A DNA stretch of 64,000 nt from JAEVLT01 sp044598425 (GTDB taxonomy: Bacteria > Bacillota > Bacilli > Bacillales > Cytobacillaceae). Below, piece by piece: positions 40,708-49,191 of the stretch. The stretch is from positions 868,001 through 932,000 of the forward strand of contig CP172536.1 in the NCBI GenBank assembly GCA_044598425.1. The letters run 5' to 3'. Made by a program: the position numbers and the translations under genes. The first letter of the stretch is position 1, and each line of letters starts with the position of its first letter. The notes under the pieces were generated by a model. The model had not been told where the DNA came from. It searched no databases and saw only the letters and a program-made list of their open reading frames with translations.

Positions 40708-41788
40708 AATAGGTCTTCCTTCCTTTTCTGTCGTTTTCACTAAGCCACTTTCCGTAAAGGATCGGTGCGTTATACAAGGTCTCCATTAATTCGGGCGCGG
40801 TGCTTAAAACAACTTTTCGTCCAGGTTTTGAGTTGACATCAAGTATCCACAAGGAACCATTTTTCGCAATGCCGATGTCGACTCCCAATTCAAACAATGG
40901 AAGAAATTCATCTTCCAATAAATCCGTTAGGTGGGCTTTAATATAATCAAGCTCAGAACTGATATAGGCTTTCGCTGCTGGTGATAGCGCTGCCGACCAA
41001 GTCTCAAAATCGGTAACAACGCCGCCTGCGCTTAAATTCGATAAAATTCCCCCGGTTAAACCAGTGCGGATCCCTCTTCCGCGCTCGATCCAGCTGCCGT
41101 TCTCGTCTTTTTGCAGCAGAAGGCGAATGTCGAACGGCTGCAGCTCGTCGTTTGTTAATTCCAGATAAGGCTGAACGAGATACGGAAGCTGATGAAGTAA
41201 AGGATTGAGCCACGAAAACAGCTTTTCTTCATTTGGAAAGATTCGAGAAATAATCTTTTTTTGTTTTTCGGTTTTAACATGAAATGTTTTCTGGTTTTTC
41301 TTGACATAGTAAATACCGTACCCTTGAGAACCGTTAATCGGCTTGAGAATGAGCCGATGGTGTTTTCTTAATTCGTTTAACACATCCTGTACTACTAAGG
41401 CTGTCTTGGAAACAGGTAAATAAGGCGCCAGTTGGGAATTTTGCAAAGCCTGATAAAGTTCAAGCTTATTCGGTAAACCATACCCTAAAAATTGGATATC
41501 ACCCCTGTTTTTTAGCCATGAAACAATTGGAATACATTGCTTTGAATGTTCATCGTTTCCGTAAAAGCAGCGGTCATAAATAAGAGCAGGTAGTGGAAAT
41601 TCGCTATCAATCCAGCTTTCTGATCGTGCATCAAATTTTTTTCCTTTAACAAGATGGGTATTGGGAAGAATGTGTGAAGGAATGAAACGGACGCACTCTA
41701 CATCCAGGCTTCTTGCGCGTTTGGCAACTTCTGTTATATAGCTGTTTTCACTATCCATGGTTAATGCCATAAATCCGAGAGTGAGCAA
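40685..41788 (-). CDS. YheC-like ATP-grasp protein, second in the cluster
   Basis: A 367-residue protein without the extra N-terminal domain. Marks are IYDRCFYG near residue 70, LKPINGSQGYGIYYV near 145 and ELGVDIGIAKNGSLW with LDVNSKPGRK at 330-350. The length matches B. subtilis YheC (about 360). It lies 3 nt after the first gene and overlaps the third, so the four are one operon. Confidence 0.86.
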   Translation of the reverse strand: MLTLGFMALTMDSENSYITEVAKRARSLDVECVRFIPSHILPNTHLVKGKKFDARSESWIDSEFPLPALIYDRCFYGNDEHSKQCIPIVSWLKNRGDIQFLGYGLPNKLELYQALQNSQLAPYLPVSKTALVVQDVLNELRKHHRLILKPINGSQGYGIYYVKKNQKTFHVKTEKQKKIISRIFPNEEKLFSWLNPLLHQLPYLVQPYLELTNDELQPFDIRLLLQKDENGSWIERGRGIRTGLTGGILSNLSAGGVVTDFETWSAALSPAAKAYISSELDYIKAHLTDLLEDEFLPLFELGVDIGIAKNGSLWILDVNSKPGRKVVLSTAPELMETLYNAPILYGKWLSENDRKGRKTYYAKTLSH

Positions 41789-41791
41789 CGA

Positions 41792-43174
41792 TTAACCCTC
41801 CTTTTTCTCCATCGTTTCAAAAGCAAGTCTTGTGCAAAGCTGGAGAATTGCTTTCGTGGATGGTCTTATTTTCATCCTTGAGTGCTCAAAATTTTTTGAC
41901 GGCTTTGAATTGATTTCAATTAACCAGAGTTTTCCTGTGGAGTCGACACCAATATCAATACCGAGCTCACCGGTCAATCTCTTCGTACAGCGGCTAATTG
42001 CTGCGGAGGCTTCAATTGCCAGCTCTTTCATAAAAGAGAGGATTTCCTTGGCACCCTTTTTTGAAAAAAATAAAGTTAATGCTGTGATTGGCTTTACAAT
42101 TTCCCCGCCCCTTGCTACATTGGACACAAATTGCTGTTCGCCTGAAATTCGGGCAACGATGGAAGTAACTTGCCAGTCTTCGTCAGCGTTTTTGTGGCAC
42201 AAAACTCGAAAATCGATTGTTCTGGATTGATGGGCTGCAAGCGGGATTCCCTGTTGTATAATGTATATTCGTTTCCCGAGCAAAGGCTGCAGCAGCTGTA
42301 AAATTGTTTCCGCTGATTGCAGTACTAAAGGTTGGTCAGATAATGAACTGGATGAGGTCTGCAGCATAAACGAGTTATCTTTCTTTGTCAGTTTCATAAT
42401 ATTTTTTCCCTGGCTTCCATAAACAGGTTTTAAAAAAACAATTGGGTATTTTTCAAGGAACTCCACCAGCTTTTTTTTAGAGAATAATTCGGTTTCTGGC
42501 AGATAAGGTTTGATGTTTACCTCACATGTTAAACATTGGTATACTTCCCATTTGGATAAAAAACGATCATTAAAAAATGGTATGCTGAACCGTTCCAGCT
42601 GTTGACGAAATGCTTGAAAAACACGAAGCTGCTCTAGTTTCCTGGAATGAATTCGATTATAGATGACGTTCGGCAGCGGAAGTTTCTCATATTTCCATTT
42701 TTCTTTATTAAGGTAATAACCGCTGACATCGTCCGCTGTGAAATCGTTATACGTAAAGATATAAAAAATCCCGCCAATCTCGGCCATTCTTTTGCCAAGC
42801 TCTTCGCAGAAGGAATGAATCGAGCGGAAATATGGCTCATCATCTTGGTTAGAAGGCAGGTCCGTTAAAAGTCCGATTACTGGCCCTAAATATAGACTGT
42901 TGGCTGAGCGGGCATATTTTGCTTGAAGCTTTATCGTTTGCATGGGTAATGAGAAGTCTGTCATTAATTGTTCTGAAAAATGGATTTGAGAAAACGGGAC
43001 ATCTCGCACCACTATTTTTACTAGTTGAACATTGTTTCCAATAAAAATTTTCACATTTTGATCTTGCTCAAGGCCAAAATGATCGAGCGTACGTTTGGAT
43101 AAAAAAATTTGCGCTTCGTTTTCGCTTGCTTCTTTGCTTGCAACAACGGTCACTGGTGTTAACGAAAGGGACAT
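41792..43174 (-). CDS. YheD-like ATP-grasp protein, first in the cluster
   Basis: A 460-residue protein with the long architecture: N-terminal domain, PVIGLLTDLPS near 95, IYNRIHSRKLEQ, ATP loop LKPVYGSQGKNI and GELGIDIGVDSTGKLW with IEINSKPSKN. The start ATG 43174 has GAGGAGTG upstream (GTG 43180 is not needed). It opens the four-gene run. Upstream, CATACGAT (43240-43233) weakly resembles a sigma E -10 element, as expected for a mother-cell gene. Confidence 0.86.
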   Translation of the reverse strand: MSLSLTPVTVVASKEASENEAQIFLSKRTLDHFGLEQDQNVKIFIGNNVQLVKIVVRDVPFSQIHFSEQLMTDFSLPMQTIKLQAKYARSANSLYLGPVIGLLTDLPSNQDDEPYFRSIHSFCEELGKRMAEIGGIFYIFTYNDFTADDVSGYYLNKEKWKYEKLPLPNVIYNRIHSRKLEQLRVFQAFRQQLERFSIPFFNDRFLSKWEVYQCLTCEVNIKPYLPETELFSKKKLVEFLEKYPIVFLKPVYGSQGKNIMKLTKKDNSFMLQTSSSSLSDQPLVLQSAETILQLLQPLLGKRIYIIQQGIPLAAHQSRTIDFRVLCHKNADEDWQVTSIVARISGEQQFVSNVARGGEIVKPITALTLFFSKKGAKEILSFMKELAIEASAAISRCTKRLTGELGIDIGVDSTGKLWLIEINSKPSKNFEHSRMKIRPSTKAILQLCTRLAFETMEKKEG

Positions 43175-43362
43175 AAGCACTCCTCATTTATTCGGAAAAA
43201 TGGATGAAACATAGGCAGAAGCTGATATAGTATCGTATGAAATCAGCCCTGCGGGTGTGCTTTGATTTTTTGCCGGAATCGATTAAAATGAACCTCCTCG
43301 CAATTGCCTACATAGTCTGGTATAGTTGAAAAGTATGGTTAATGAAGAAGGAGTGATTTAGT

Positions 43363-43716
43363 ATGGCGATCAATCTATATGACGCAGCATATGAACTGGA
43401 GAAAGCGATTCGTTCAAGTGATGACTACAATCAATTAAAACAGGCGTATAACGAAGTCAATGCGGATCAACCAACGAAAAACATGTTTGATCATTTTCGT
43501 CAAATTCAGATGAATTTACAGCAAAAACAAATGATGGGTCAGGATATTTCACAGGCTGAAGTTGAGGAGGCGCAAAAATCGGTTGCGCTTGTACAGCAAA
43601 ATGAAAGAATCTCGAGGCTGATGCAGGCTGAGCAGCGGATGAGCATGGCGATCGGCGAGTTAAACCAAGTGATCATGAAGCCGCTTGAAGAACTATACGG
43701 AAAAATGCAAGGTTAG
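43363..43716 (+). CDS. yheA: YlbF/YmcA-family protein YheA
   Basis: A 117-residue helical protein: INLYDAAYELEKAIRSSDDY at the start and a Gln/Met-rich middle. YlbF and YmcA relatives act with RNase Y in competence and biofilm control; YheA itself has no defined role. It is divergent from the ATP-grasp operon. GAAGGAGTG precedes ATG 43363. The neighbourhood of yhe genes supports the symbol. Confidence 0.88.
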   Translation: MAINLYDAAYELEKAIRSSDDYNQLKQAYNEVNADQPTKNMFDHFRQIQMNLQQKQMMGQDISQAEVEEAQKSVALVQQNERISRLMQAEQRMSMAIGELNQVIMKPLEELYGKMQG

Positions 43717-43732
43717 AAGAAAGAATGTTCAC

Positions 43733-43763
43733 CCCTTCCTTTTTTAAAAAGGAAGGGTTTTTT
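43733..43763 (+). terminator. Terminator of yheA
   Basis: CCCTTCCTTTTT pairs with AAAAAGGAAGGG, then six T. Confidence 0.9.
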
Positions 43764-43868
43764 AAGCAACATTCGTTCTCATCGATTGGATTTTTAAATG
43801 CAATCCCATGATGATTTTGGTATAATCTACCTAGTTACTATGGTCAATTAATGAAAGGGAGTCTACAA

Positions 43869-44639
43869 GTGAACCCACAAGTTAAAGAGCAGATTCGTAA
43901 TCTTGTACGAAAAAAAATCATAACCAAGGTTGAAAAATACAAACCTGAATCCGAAAACAAACCGTTCTTTACAGCCATATTTTCTGAAGATAAAATTTTA
44001 ATCGCTTCATTAGTTCACTCTTTCTATACATCATTTGGAATGTCTATTTATGAACAAATGGCAATAATGCTGGCGACAGCTGCTGGTTTCAAAGTTGAAA
44101 GGCAGTATAAGTTAGAAGGGGACATTGATCTAGGAACAGAAAACTTAATTAATCGTCTCTGGGAGCGGGATAAGACGAATGGAAGTGGAGACAAGTTAGA
44201 GGAATTGCAACAAATCCGGGATAGCATATACCCCGCTAGGCAAGTAAAAATCCAAAATGATTCAGTTGTAGATTTATTTATACAGAAACCTACAGGTGAA
44301 GAATTTTACATTGATGTGAAGACAGTAAAGCCAAATAAAGGTGAATTCGAATATCATAAAAGAAAACTATTAAACTGGGCTGGGTATCGATATTCAGTTG
44401 ATCGGAATGCAAATGTATTTACCTATTTAGCAATCCCTTATAATCCTTTTTATCCAGCATCATATATGACAAGTATGTGGGGGAAAGCAAAATGTATGGA
44501 TCCGAAACATGATCTTTTGGTGCAGGAGGATTTTTGGGATTTAGTAGGGGGTTCAACTAGTACATATAAAAACTTACTTGATGTATTTAAAGAGGTTGGT
44601 ACAGAATTGAGTGAAACAATAAATGCAAAATTTAATTAA
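43869..44639 (+). CDS. TdeIII-type type II restriction endonuclease
   Basis: A 256-residue protein matching the TdeIII family pattern (NPQVKEQIRNLVRKK start, then KPFFTAIFSEDK and FYTSFGMSIYEQMA). The PD-(D/E)xK-like core is DSVVDLFI...EFYIDVKTVKPN (near residues 140-160). TdeIII cuts GGNCC; the site here is not certain. GTG 43869 follows AAGGGAG; ATG 43851 has none. It converges with its methyltransferase and shares a terminator with it. The pair separates yheA from yhaX, so it is likely an acquired module. Confidence 0.82.
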   Translation: MNPQVKEQIRNLVRKKIITKVEKYKPESENKPFFTAIFSEDKILIASLVHSFYTSFGMSIYEQMAIMLATAAGFKVERQYKLEGDIDLGTENLINRLWERDKTNGSGDKLEELQQIRDSIYPARQVKIQNDSVVDLFIQKPTGEEFYIDVKTVKPNKGEFEYHKRKLLNWAGYRYSVDRNANVFTYLAIPYNPFYPASYMTSMWGKAKCMDPKHDLLVQEDFWDLVGGSTSTYKNLLDVFKEVGTELSETINAKFN

Positions 44640-44677
44640 TCAATAACGAACAACCAGAAGGTTGTTCGTTATTGATT
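44638..44677. terminator. Shared bidirectional terminator of the restriction pair
   Basis: AATCAATAACGAACAACC (44638-44655) pairs perfectly over 18 bp with its complement (44660-44677) around a four-base loop. The arms overlap the stop codons of both genes. Confidence 0.85.
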
Positions 44678-45977
44678 ACATTGTTAGTGCTAATTGATGG
44701 TCCTCATCTTCAATCAGAAAGTCATCGATTGATTCATTCTTTGTTTTGTTTGCTAAACATTCCACGATTGACTGTCCAATTTTATATGCTAATTTAACTG
44801 GTACAGCATTACCAATTTGTTTGTATTTTTCACTCATCGAACCTTGAAACTCCCATGAATCAGGAAAGGTCTGGATTCTTGCGTACTCTCTTACTGTAAA
44901 GGGCCTAGTTTCTTCAGGATGGCATCTTTCAGTTTGTTTTTGTGACGGAGATGTTGTTAAAGTCAACGACGGCTCGTCCCAAGAGAGACGTCGAGCCATC
45001 CCTGTTCTTCCTCCACCAGAATAAAAACTTTTTCCCATAAATTCTTTTTGAATTTCCAAAGGTAAATCTCTCCAACATCCCCCAGGTGGTACGAGTTCAA
45101 GAATTCTCTTTCGATTGACAGAGTACTTCATACCCTCCGAAAGCGGCACATCCTTTAGTGCATCTTTTAATGTTACCATTTCTTTTTCTTCTTTAGGGAA
45201 GCGGAATTTTAATCCATTTTGAGTGCCAATAATGATTACGCGTTCCCTCTTTTGTGGAACTCCATAATTCACAGCATTCACAAGCCTATACTCTACATTG
45301 TACCCTAATTCTGTGAGTATCTGGATAATCGTTTTTAACGTTCTTCCGTTATCGTGGCTAATGATGCCCCTTACATTCTCGGCAAGAAATAATTTTGGGC
45401 GTATTTCTTTAACTGCTCTAGCAAATTCAAAGAAAAGTGTTCCGCGAGTGTCTTCAAAGCCAAGTTTCTTGCCAGCATAACTAAATGCTTGACATGGAAA
45501 GCCACCAACCACTACATCCACCTTAAATTCGGAAAAATTAATGTTTCTAACATCCTCATTTATAACATTCCAGTGAGGACGGTTGTATTTTAAAGTTTCA
45601 CAGGCATATTTATTAATTTCTATTAAAGCGGTTGATTCAAGACCGGCTTGTTCTAAGCCAAGAGCGAGCCCACCACCTCCAGCAAATAATTCCAGCGTAT
45701 TAATTCCTGTTGCTACTGTATAGGAACGATTATTTTCCGCAACCATGTTTTCAGGTTTATGACTTTGATCATTTGCTTCTTTTTCCAATATTTCCATAGG
45801 CGAGGCTCCTAACAGATTGCATAATTTTATTACATTACTTTTAATCGGATTAAATTTCGGTGAGAGCATAACTGATAGTTGATTTTTCGTGATACCAAGG
45901 AGTTGTGCCAATTCAGTTTGAGTGGCAATTTGCTTTTTACTCATATATTCTTTAATAATCGCTTTATCAATTTGCAT
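44676..45977 (-). CDS. DNA cytosine-5 methyltransferase with N-terminal HTH
   Basis: A 433-residue methyltransferase that would protect the site cut by the adjacent nuclease. The first about 75 residues form an HTH (TELAQLLGITKNQLSVML). The m5C motifs follow: I FAGGGGLALGLEQAG, IV GGFPCQAFS (catalytic Cys), VI ENVRG, VIII QKRERVIIIG and X GNAVPVKLAYKIG. The start ATG 45977 has GGTGGTG upstream; GTG 45989 is an alternative. The HTH probably lets the enzyme repress its own gene or the nuclease gene, as in other fused regulators. Confidence 0.92.
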   Translation of the reverse strand: MQIDKAIIKEYMSKKQIATQTELAQLLGITKNQLSVMLSPKFNPIKSNVIKLCNLLGASPMEILEKEANDQSHKPENMVAENNRSYTVATGINTLELFAGGGGLALGLEQAGLESTALIEINKYACETLKYNRPHWNVINEDVRNINFSEFKVDVVVGGFPCQAFSYAGKKLGFEDTRGTLFFEFARAVKEIRPKLFLAENVRGIISHDNGRTLKTIIQILTELGYNVEYRLVNAVNYGVPQKRERVIIIGTQNGLKFRFPKEEKEMVTLKDALKDVPLSEGMKYSVNRKRILELVPPGGCWRDLPLEIQKEFMGKSFYSGGGRTGMARRLSWDEPSLTLTTSPSQKQTERCHPEETRPFTVREYARIQTFPDSWEFQGSMSEKYKQIGNAVPVKLAYKIGQSIVECLANKTKNESIDDFLIEDEDHQLALTM

Positions 45978-46267
45978 ATTCACCACCACATCTTTCTATT
46001 AAGCATGTTATGATTTTATAATAACATGCTTTCTTTGGAAAGGGAATAGTATTCCGGAACAAATGTTCTTAACTAATTGAATCTTAGTCCAAGATGCAAA
46101 CGAAGTTTTTACCTGTGATGCTCGGAATGAATAATACATGAAAAAATAGCTAGATTTGATTAAATAAAGAAATGTAAAAAATATTTAATTTATAAGGTGT
46201 TAATATTATTGGAAATAATTTAACACAGGGTTAAAATTAAATAAAGTAGTAAGAGGGAGAAAACGGG

Positions 46268-47719
46268 ATGGTTTTAAAAAGAAAATCAATTAAAGAATGC
46301 ACGGAACAGTTGTCGTTTGAAAACTTTTGGAATGATTCGGCTAAAGAGCAAAATCAGCCGGTCGAACAGGAAATAGTTAAGAAGGTAGATGGTTTAAAGC
46401 TTGATAAAGCAAGAACAGAAAAGTATCCATCTAGCCTGGTTTATAATTTTAACCAATTTATGGACTATATTGTGAATCATCCTGTTCAATTAACAAAGAA
46501 AATGCAGTATATTTCAAGAAAGCATTTGCGGCAGATAAATGAGCGGATGACGGTAAAGGCAGAAAATACAACAAGCTATTCAGAGCAAGAAATGTATCCA
46601 TTAATTCATTTTTTTCATTTTCTTGGTTTAAGTGGGCGTTTATTGGAAAAGGTACCAGGAAAAGCTGGGCAATTACAGTTAAAGGTTACGGATAGATACA
46701 AACTATTTATAGAGTTAACAGACACGGAAAAATATTTCTTTTTGCTTGAAACATTCTGGGTCGATGTAAATTGGGATATGCTGATGGGTGATGATTCTCA
46801 CCGACTTTCTATTGGTTTTTCAGAAGTATTTTCAGAACTAAGTCAAGAAAAGTCTGGTTACCGTTTGTTGATATGGGATAATGGGAAAATTGCCCGTACA
46901 AATATAGCCTATTGGTTATATAATTGGAACTATTTTCTCCTCTATTTTGAATGGTTGGGGTTCTGGGTATGTGAAAAGAATCAGGAGCATATTAAAGAAT
47001 ACGGACGAAAGAGCAGCTATTTTGCCAATGCAATTACATTAACTACCTTTGGGGCGGAGATGATTCCCATTCTCCTCGTTTCAAGAAATTTGAACTCCTG
47101 GAATATTCCCATGCGTCGCATAAACAATCGTGAAGTCAATCCGATTCCCGGTTCGAAATTGGAGCATATAGAATTTCTAAATTTACCAAGGGGCATCAAA
47201 AACAAAATAATGAACAATGTTACAAAGGATCAGAGTTCCGAGCCGTTTTTGCAACCATTCGCGGAATTATTTCCAAAAGCAGAATTAGTGCACACTTTGC
47301 CGCGGTCGAATATGGAATTTACAAAAGGTATTTTTACCTTTAAAATTTCTTTTGCGAGGGGAATATGGAGAAAAGTAGTCTTATCTTCTACCCATACAAT
47401 GGATGATTTACATGAGGTGATCTTAGAAGCATTTCAGTTCGATAATGACCATCTTTACTCATTTTTTATGGATGGTAGGAAGTGGTCGCAAGATTGTATT
47501 GCCTCGCCATATGATGATTATGGTCATCCTGATGCCTCACGTGTTCAAATCGGCTCAATAGGACTACAGCCTCAGCAAAAATTTTTATATTTGTACGATT
47601 ATGGTGATGAATGGACGTTTATTGTTGAAGTGGATCATATTGACGAAAAGGATTTCGAACCGTTCGCGTCATATGTGGCGGAGGAAAAAGGAGAAGCTCC
47701 AGAGCAATATAGTTGGTAA
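46268..47719 (+). CDS. Protein with a pRiA4b ORF-3-like domain
   Basis: A 483-residue protein. The last about 140 residues match the pRiA4b ORF-3 family: AFQFDNDHLYSFFMDG and LYLYDYGDEWTFIVEV. The preceding 320 residues have many aromatic residues and no recognised domain. The family occurs on plasmids and next to mobile DNA; its function is unknown. GAGGGAG precedes ATG 46268. It lies between the restriction pair and yhaX and could belong to the same acquired segment. Confidence 0.75.
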   Translation: MVLKRKSIKECTEQLSFENFWNDSAKEQNQPVEQEIVKKVDGLKLDKARTEKYPSSLVYNFNQFMDYIVNHPVQLTKKMQYISRKHLRQINERMTVKAENTTSYSEQEMYPLIHFFHFLGLSGRLLEKVPGKAGQLQLKVTDRYKLFIELTDTEKYFFLLETFWVDVNWDMLMGDDSHRLSIGFSEVFSELSQEKSGYRLLIWDNGKIARTNIAYWLYNWNYFLLYFEWLGFWVCEKNQEHIKEYGRKSSYFANAITLTTFGAEMIPILLVSRNLNSWNIPMRRINNREVNPIPGSKLEHIEFLNLPRGIKNKIMNNVTKDQSSEPFLQPFAELFPKAELVHTLPRSNMEFTKGIFTFKISFARGIWRKVVLSSTHTMDDLHEVILEAFQFDNDHLYSFFMDGRKWSQDCIASPYDDYGHPDASRVQIGSIGLQPQQKFLYLYDYGDEWTFIVEVDHIDEKDFEPFASYVAEEKGEAPEQYSW

Positions 47720-47877
47720 GTACCGTGGCCAGAGATAAAACATAGAACATATTTCACCTACAATAAATTGATGATGCACATATAAACGTATTTACTACAT
47801 CGTAAATACCCATATGCTAACAAAAGTTATTCTGCAAGAAAGAATTAAGCGAAAATGAATAATAAAAACAAACAAAT

Positions 47878-47922
47878 AAGACGGCTTATCATTCCTAAAG
47901 AAAATGAGAGCCGTCTTTTTTT
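47878..47922 (+). terminator. Terminator downstream of the pRiA4b-type gene
   Basis: AAGACGGCT (47878-47886) pairs with AGCCGTCTT (47909-47917), then TTTTT. It lies 160 nt after the stop codon and also reads as a hairpin on the other strand. Confidence 0.7.
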
Positions 47923-47974
47923 AAAATAAAAACTGTCAGTTTTTCAGCCGTTTCGGCTTTAAACCATAAACAAT

Positions 47975-48844
47975 TTATTTTTTAATAATGTTCATCTTTC
48001 GCAAAAATTCAATTGGCTGCTGTTTGCGAAAATGTTCCTTTACCATGTAGGCAACCCCATGTTCGTTTTCCGATCTCGTGATCCAGTCAGCCGCTCTTTT
48101 TACAGCGTATTCAGCATTCCCCATTGCAACACCGAGTCCAACTTCCTCAATCATACCGATATCATCAAGGCCATCGCCGATCACGACCATTTCCTGGCTT
48201 GAGATCCCCAACTGCTTGCCTAAATAGGAAAGTGCGCTCCATTTTGATACGCCGGCCGGGACAATATCCAACCGCAGCGAATTAAGCTTAATTGTATCAA
48301 TTTCCACAAACATTTTACGAAAAGCAAGCACTCCATCTTCAAGATCTTTCTTGGTTTCAAAATAGACTTCGATTTTTGGCGGAGACACGGGCTGATCGTG
48401 TAAGTATTCGCTTAAAGAGGAGACAAATTGCTGGGAATAAAAAACGGGGTCGCCTGAAGTAAATACCGTTTTTGCCAAGAGATTATGCGAAAGTTTAAAT
48501 TTATTAGCAAGCGAAAACTGTTCATGAACCAGCCTAATTTGGCATGGAATTGCCTCCAGGAATCGAACAACATCATACGTAATTTCTTCATTTATTCTTT
48601 TTACGTAGATAGGTTTTGCCTGAACGCCGGAAATGTAAGCTCCCTGATGAGTAATAAGCGGTGTGATTATTTTTAACACCTTGGCCACCTTGCGGGCGGA
48701 CGGAAAGCTTCGCGATGTAACAAGTGTAACCAAAATTCCTTTTTGCTGGACATATTCAACTGCTTCCTTTGTCGATTTGTGCAGCTTTCCATTTGATTGC
48801 AAAAGCGTCCCATCAATATTTAACGCTAGCAGGCGATAAATCAT
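47975..48844 (-). CDS. yhaX: Cof-type HAD-superfamily protein YhaX
   Basis: A 289-residue HAD-IIB protein. Motif II VTSRSF, motif III Lys and motif IV GDGLDDIGM are clear. Motif I reads ALNIDGTLL, with Asn where the nucleophilic Asp of DxDGT is expected, so phosphatase activity is doubtful; relatives may share this. The function is unknown; B. subtilis YhaX is stress-linked. GGGGGCAACATA precedes ATG 48844. Confidence 0.85.
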   Translation of the reverse strand: MIYRLLALNIDGTLLQSNGKLHKSTKEAVEYVQQKGILVTLVTSRSFPSARKVAKVLKIITPLITHQGAYISGVQAKPIYVKRINEEITYDVVRFLEAIPCQIRLVHEQFSLANKFKLSHNLLAKTVFTSGDPVFYSQQFVSSLSEYLHDQPVSPPKIEVYFETKKDLEDGVLAFRKMFVEIDTIKLNSLRLDIVPAGVSKWSALSYLGKQLGISSQEMVVIGDGLDDIGMIEEVGLGVAMGNAEYAVKRAADWITRSENEHGVAYMVKEHFRKQQPIEFLRKMNIIKK

Positions 48845-49012
48845 TATGTTGCCCCCTGTTCTTGGTGAATTATCCTTATATCACTTTTATGATTCCTTCA
48901 TATAGATTAGAACAGAGGATTTTTTATGTGCATTTCAAGAAAAACAAGATTAGCATGTGAAATTGGAAGGGCGTTGGGAACTTATATATACGGTTCCTCA
49001 CAATATGATACA

Positions 49013-49075
49013 TGCCCAATTAGGTGGGCGATAGAGTTGTCTATCAACCTATTTTTTCCTATACCGTGATTTAGT
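49013..49075 (+). repeat. Single degenerate hairpin unit
   Basis: GGTGGGCGATAGAG-N4-CTATCAACC followed by TATTTTTTCC resembles one unit of arrays 1 and 2. No neighbours or family A sequence flank it. The rest of 48845-49182 has no gene that I can support. Confidence 0.6.
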
Positions 49076-49191
49076 GGTTAATCCAGCTTCGTTTACTACT
49101 TTTTTCACGCTCCACGCAATGTTTCCATCATATTGACCTTGTTTCCGCGATTCTGTACACTTAAGGGAGTTTACTTTAAAGGGTGGTATGG

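Noticed and set aside
40707..40740. Upstream start for the third ATP-grasp gene
   Set aside because: It would overlap the preceding gene by 56 nt; ATG 40707 has a strong ribosome-binding site.
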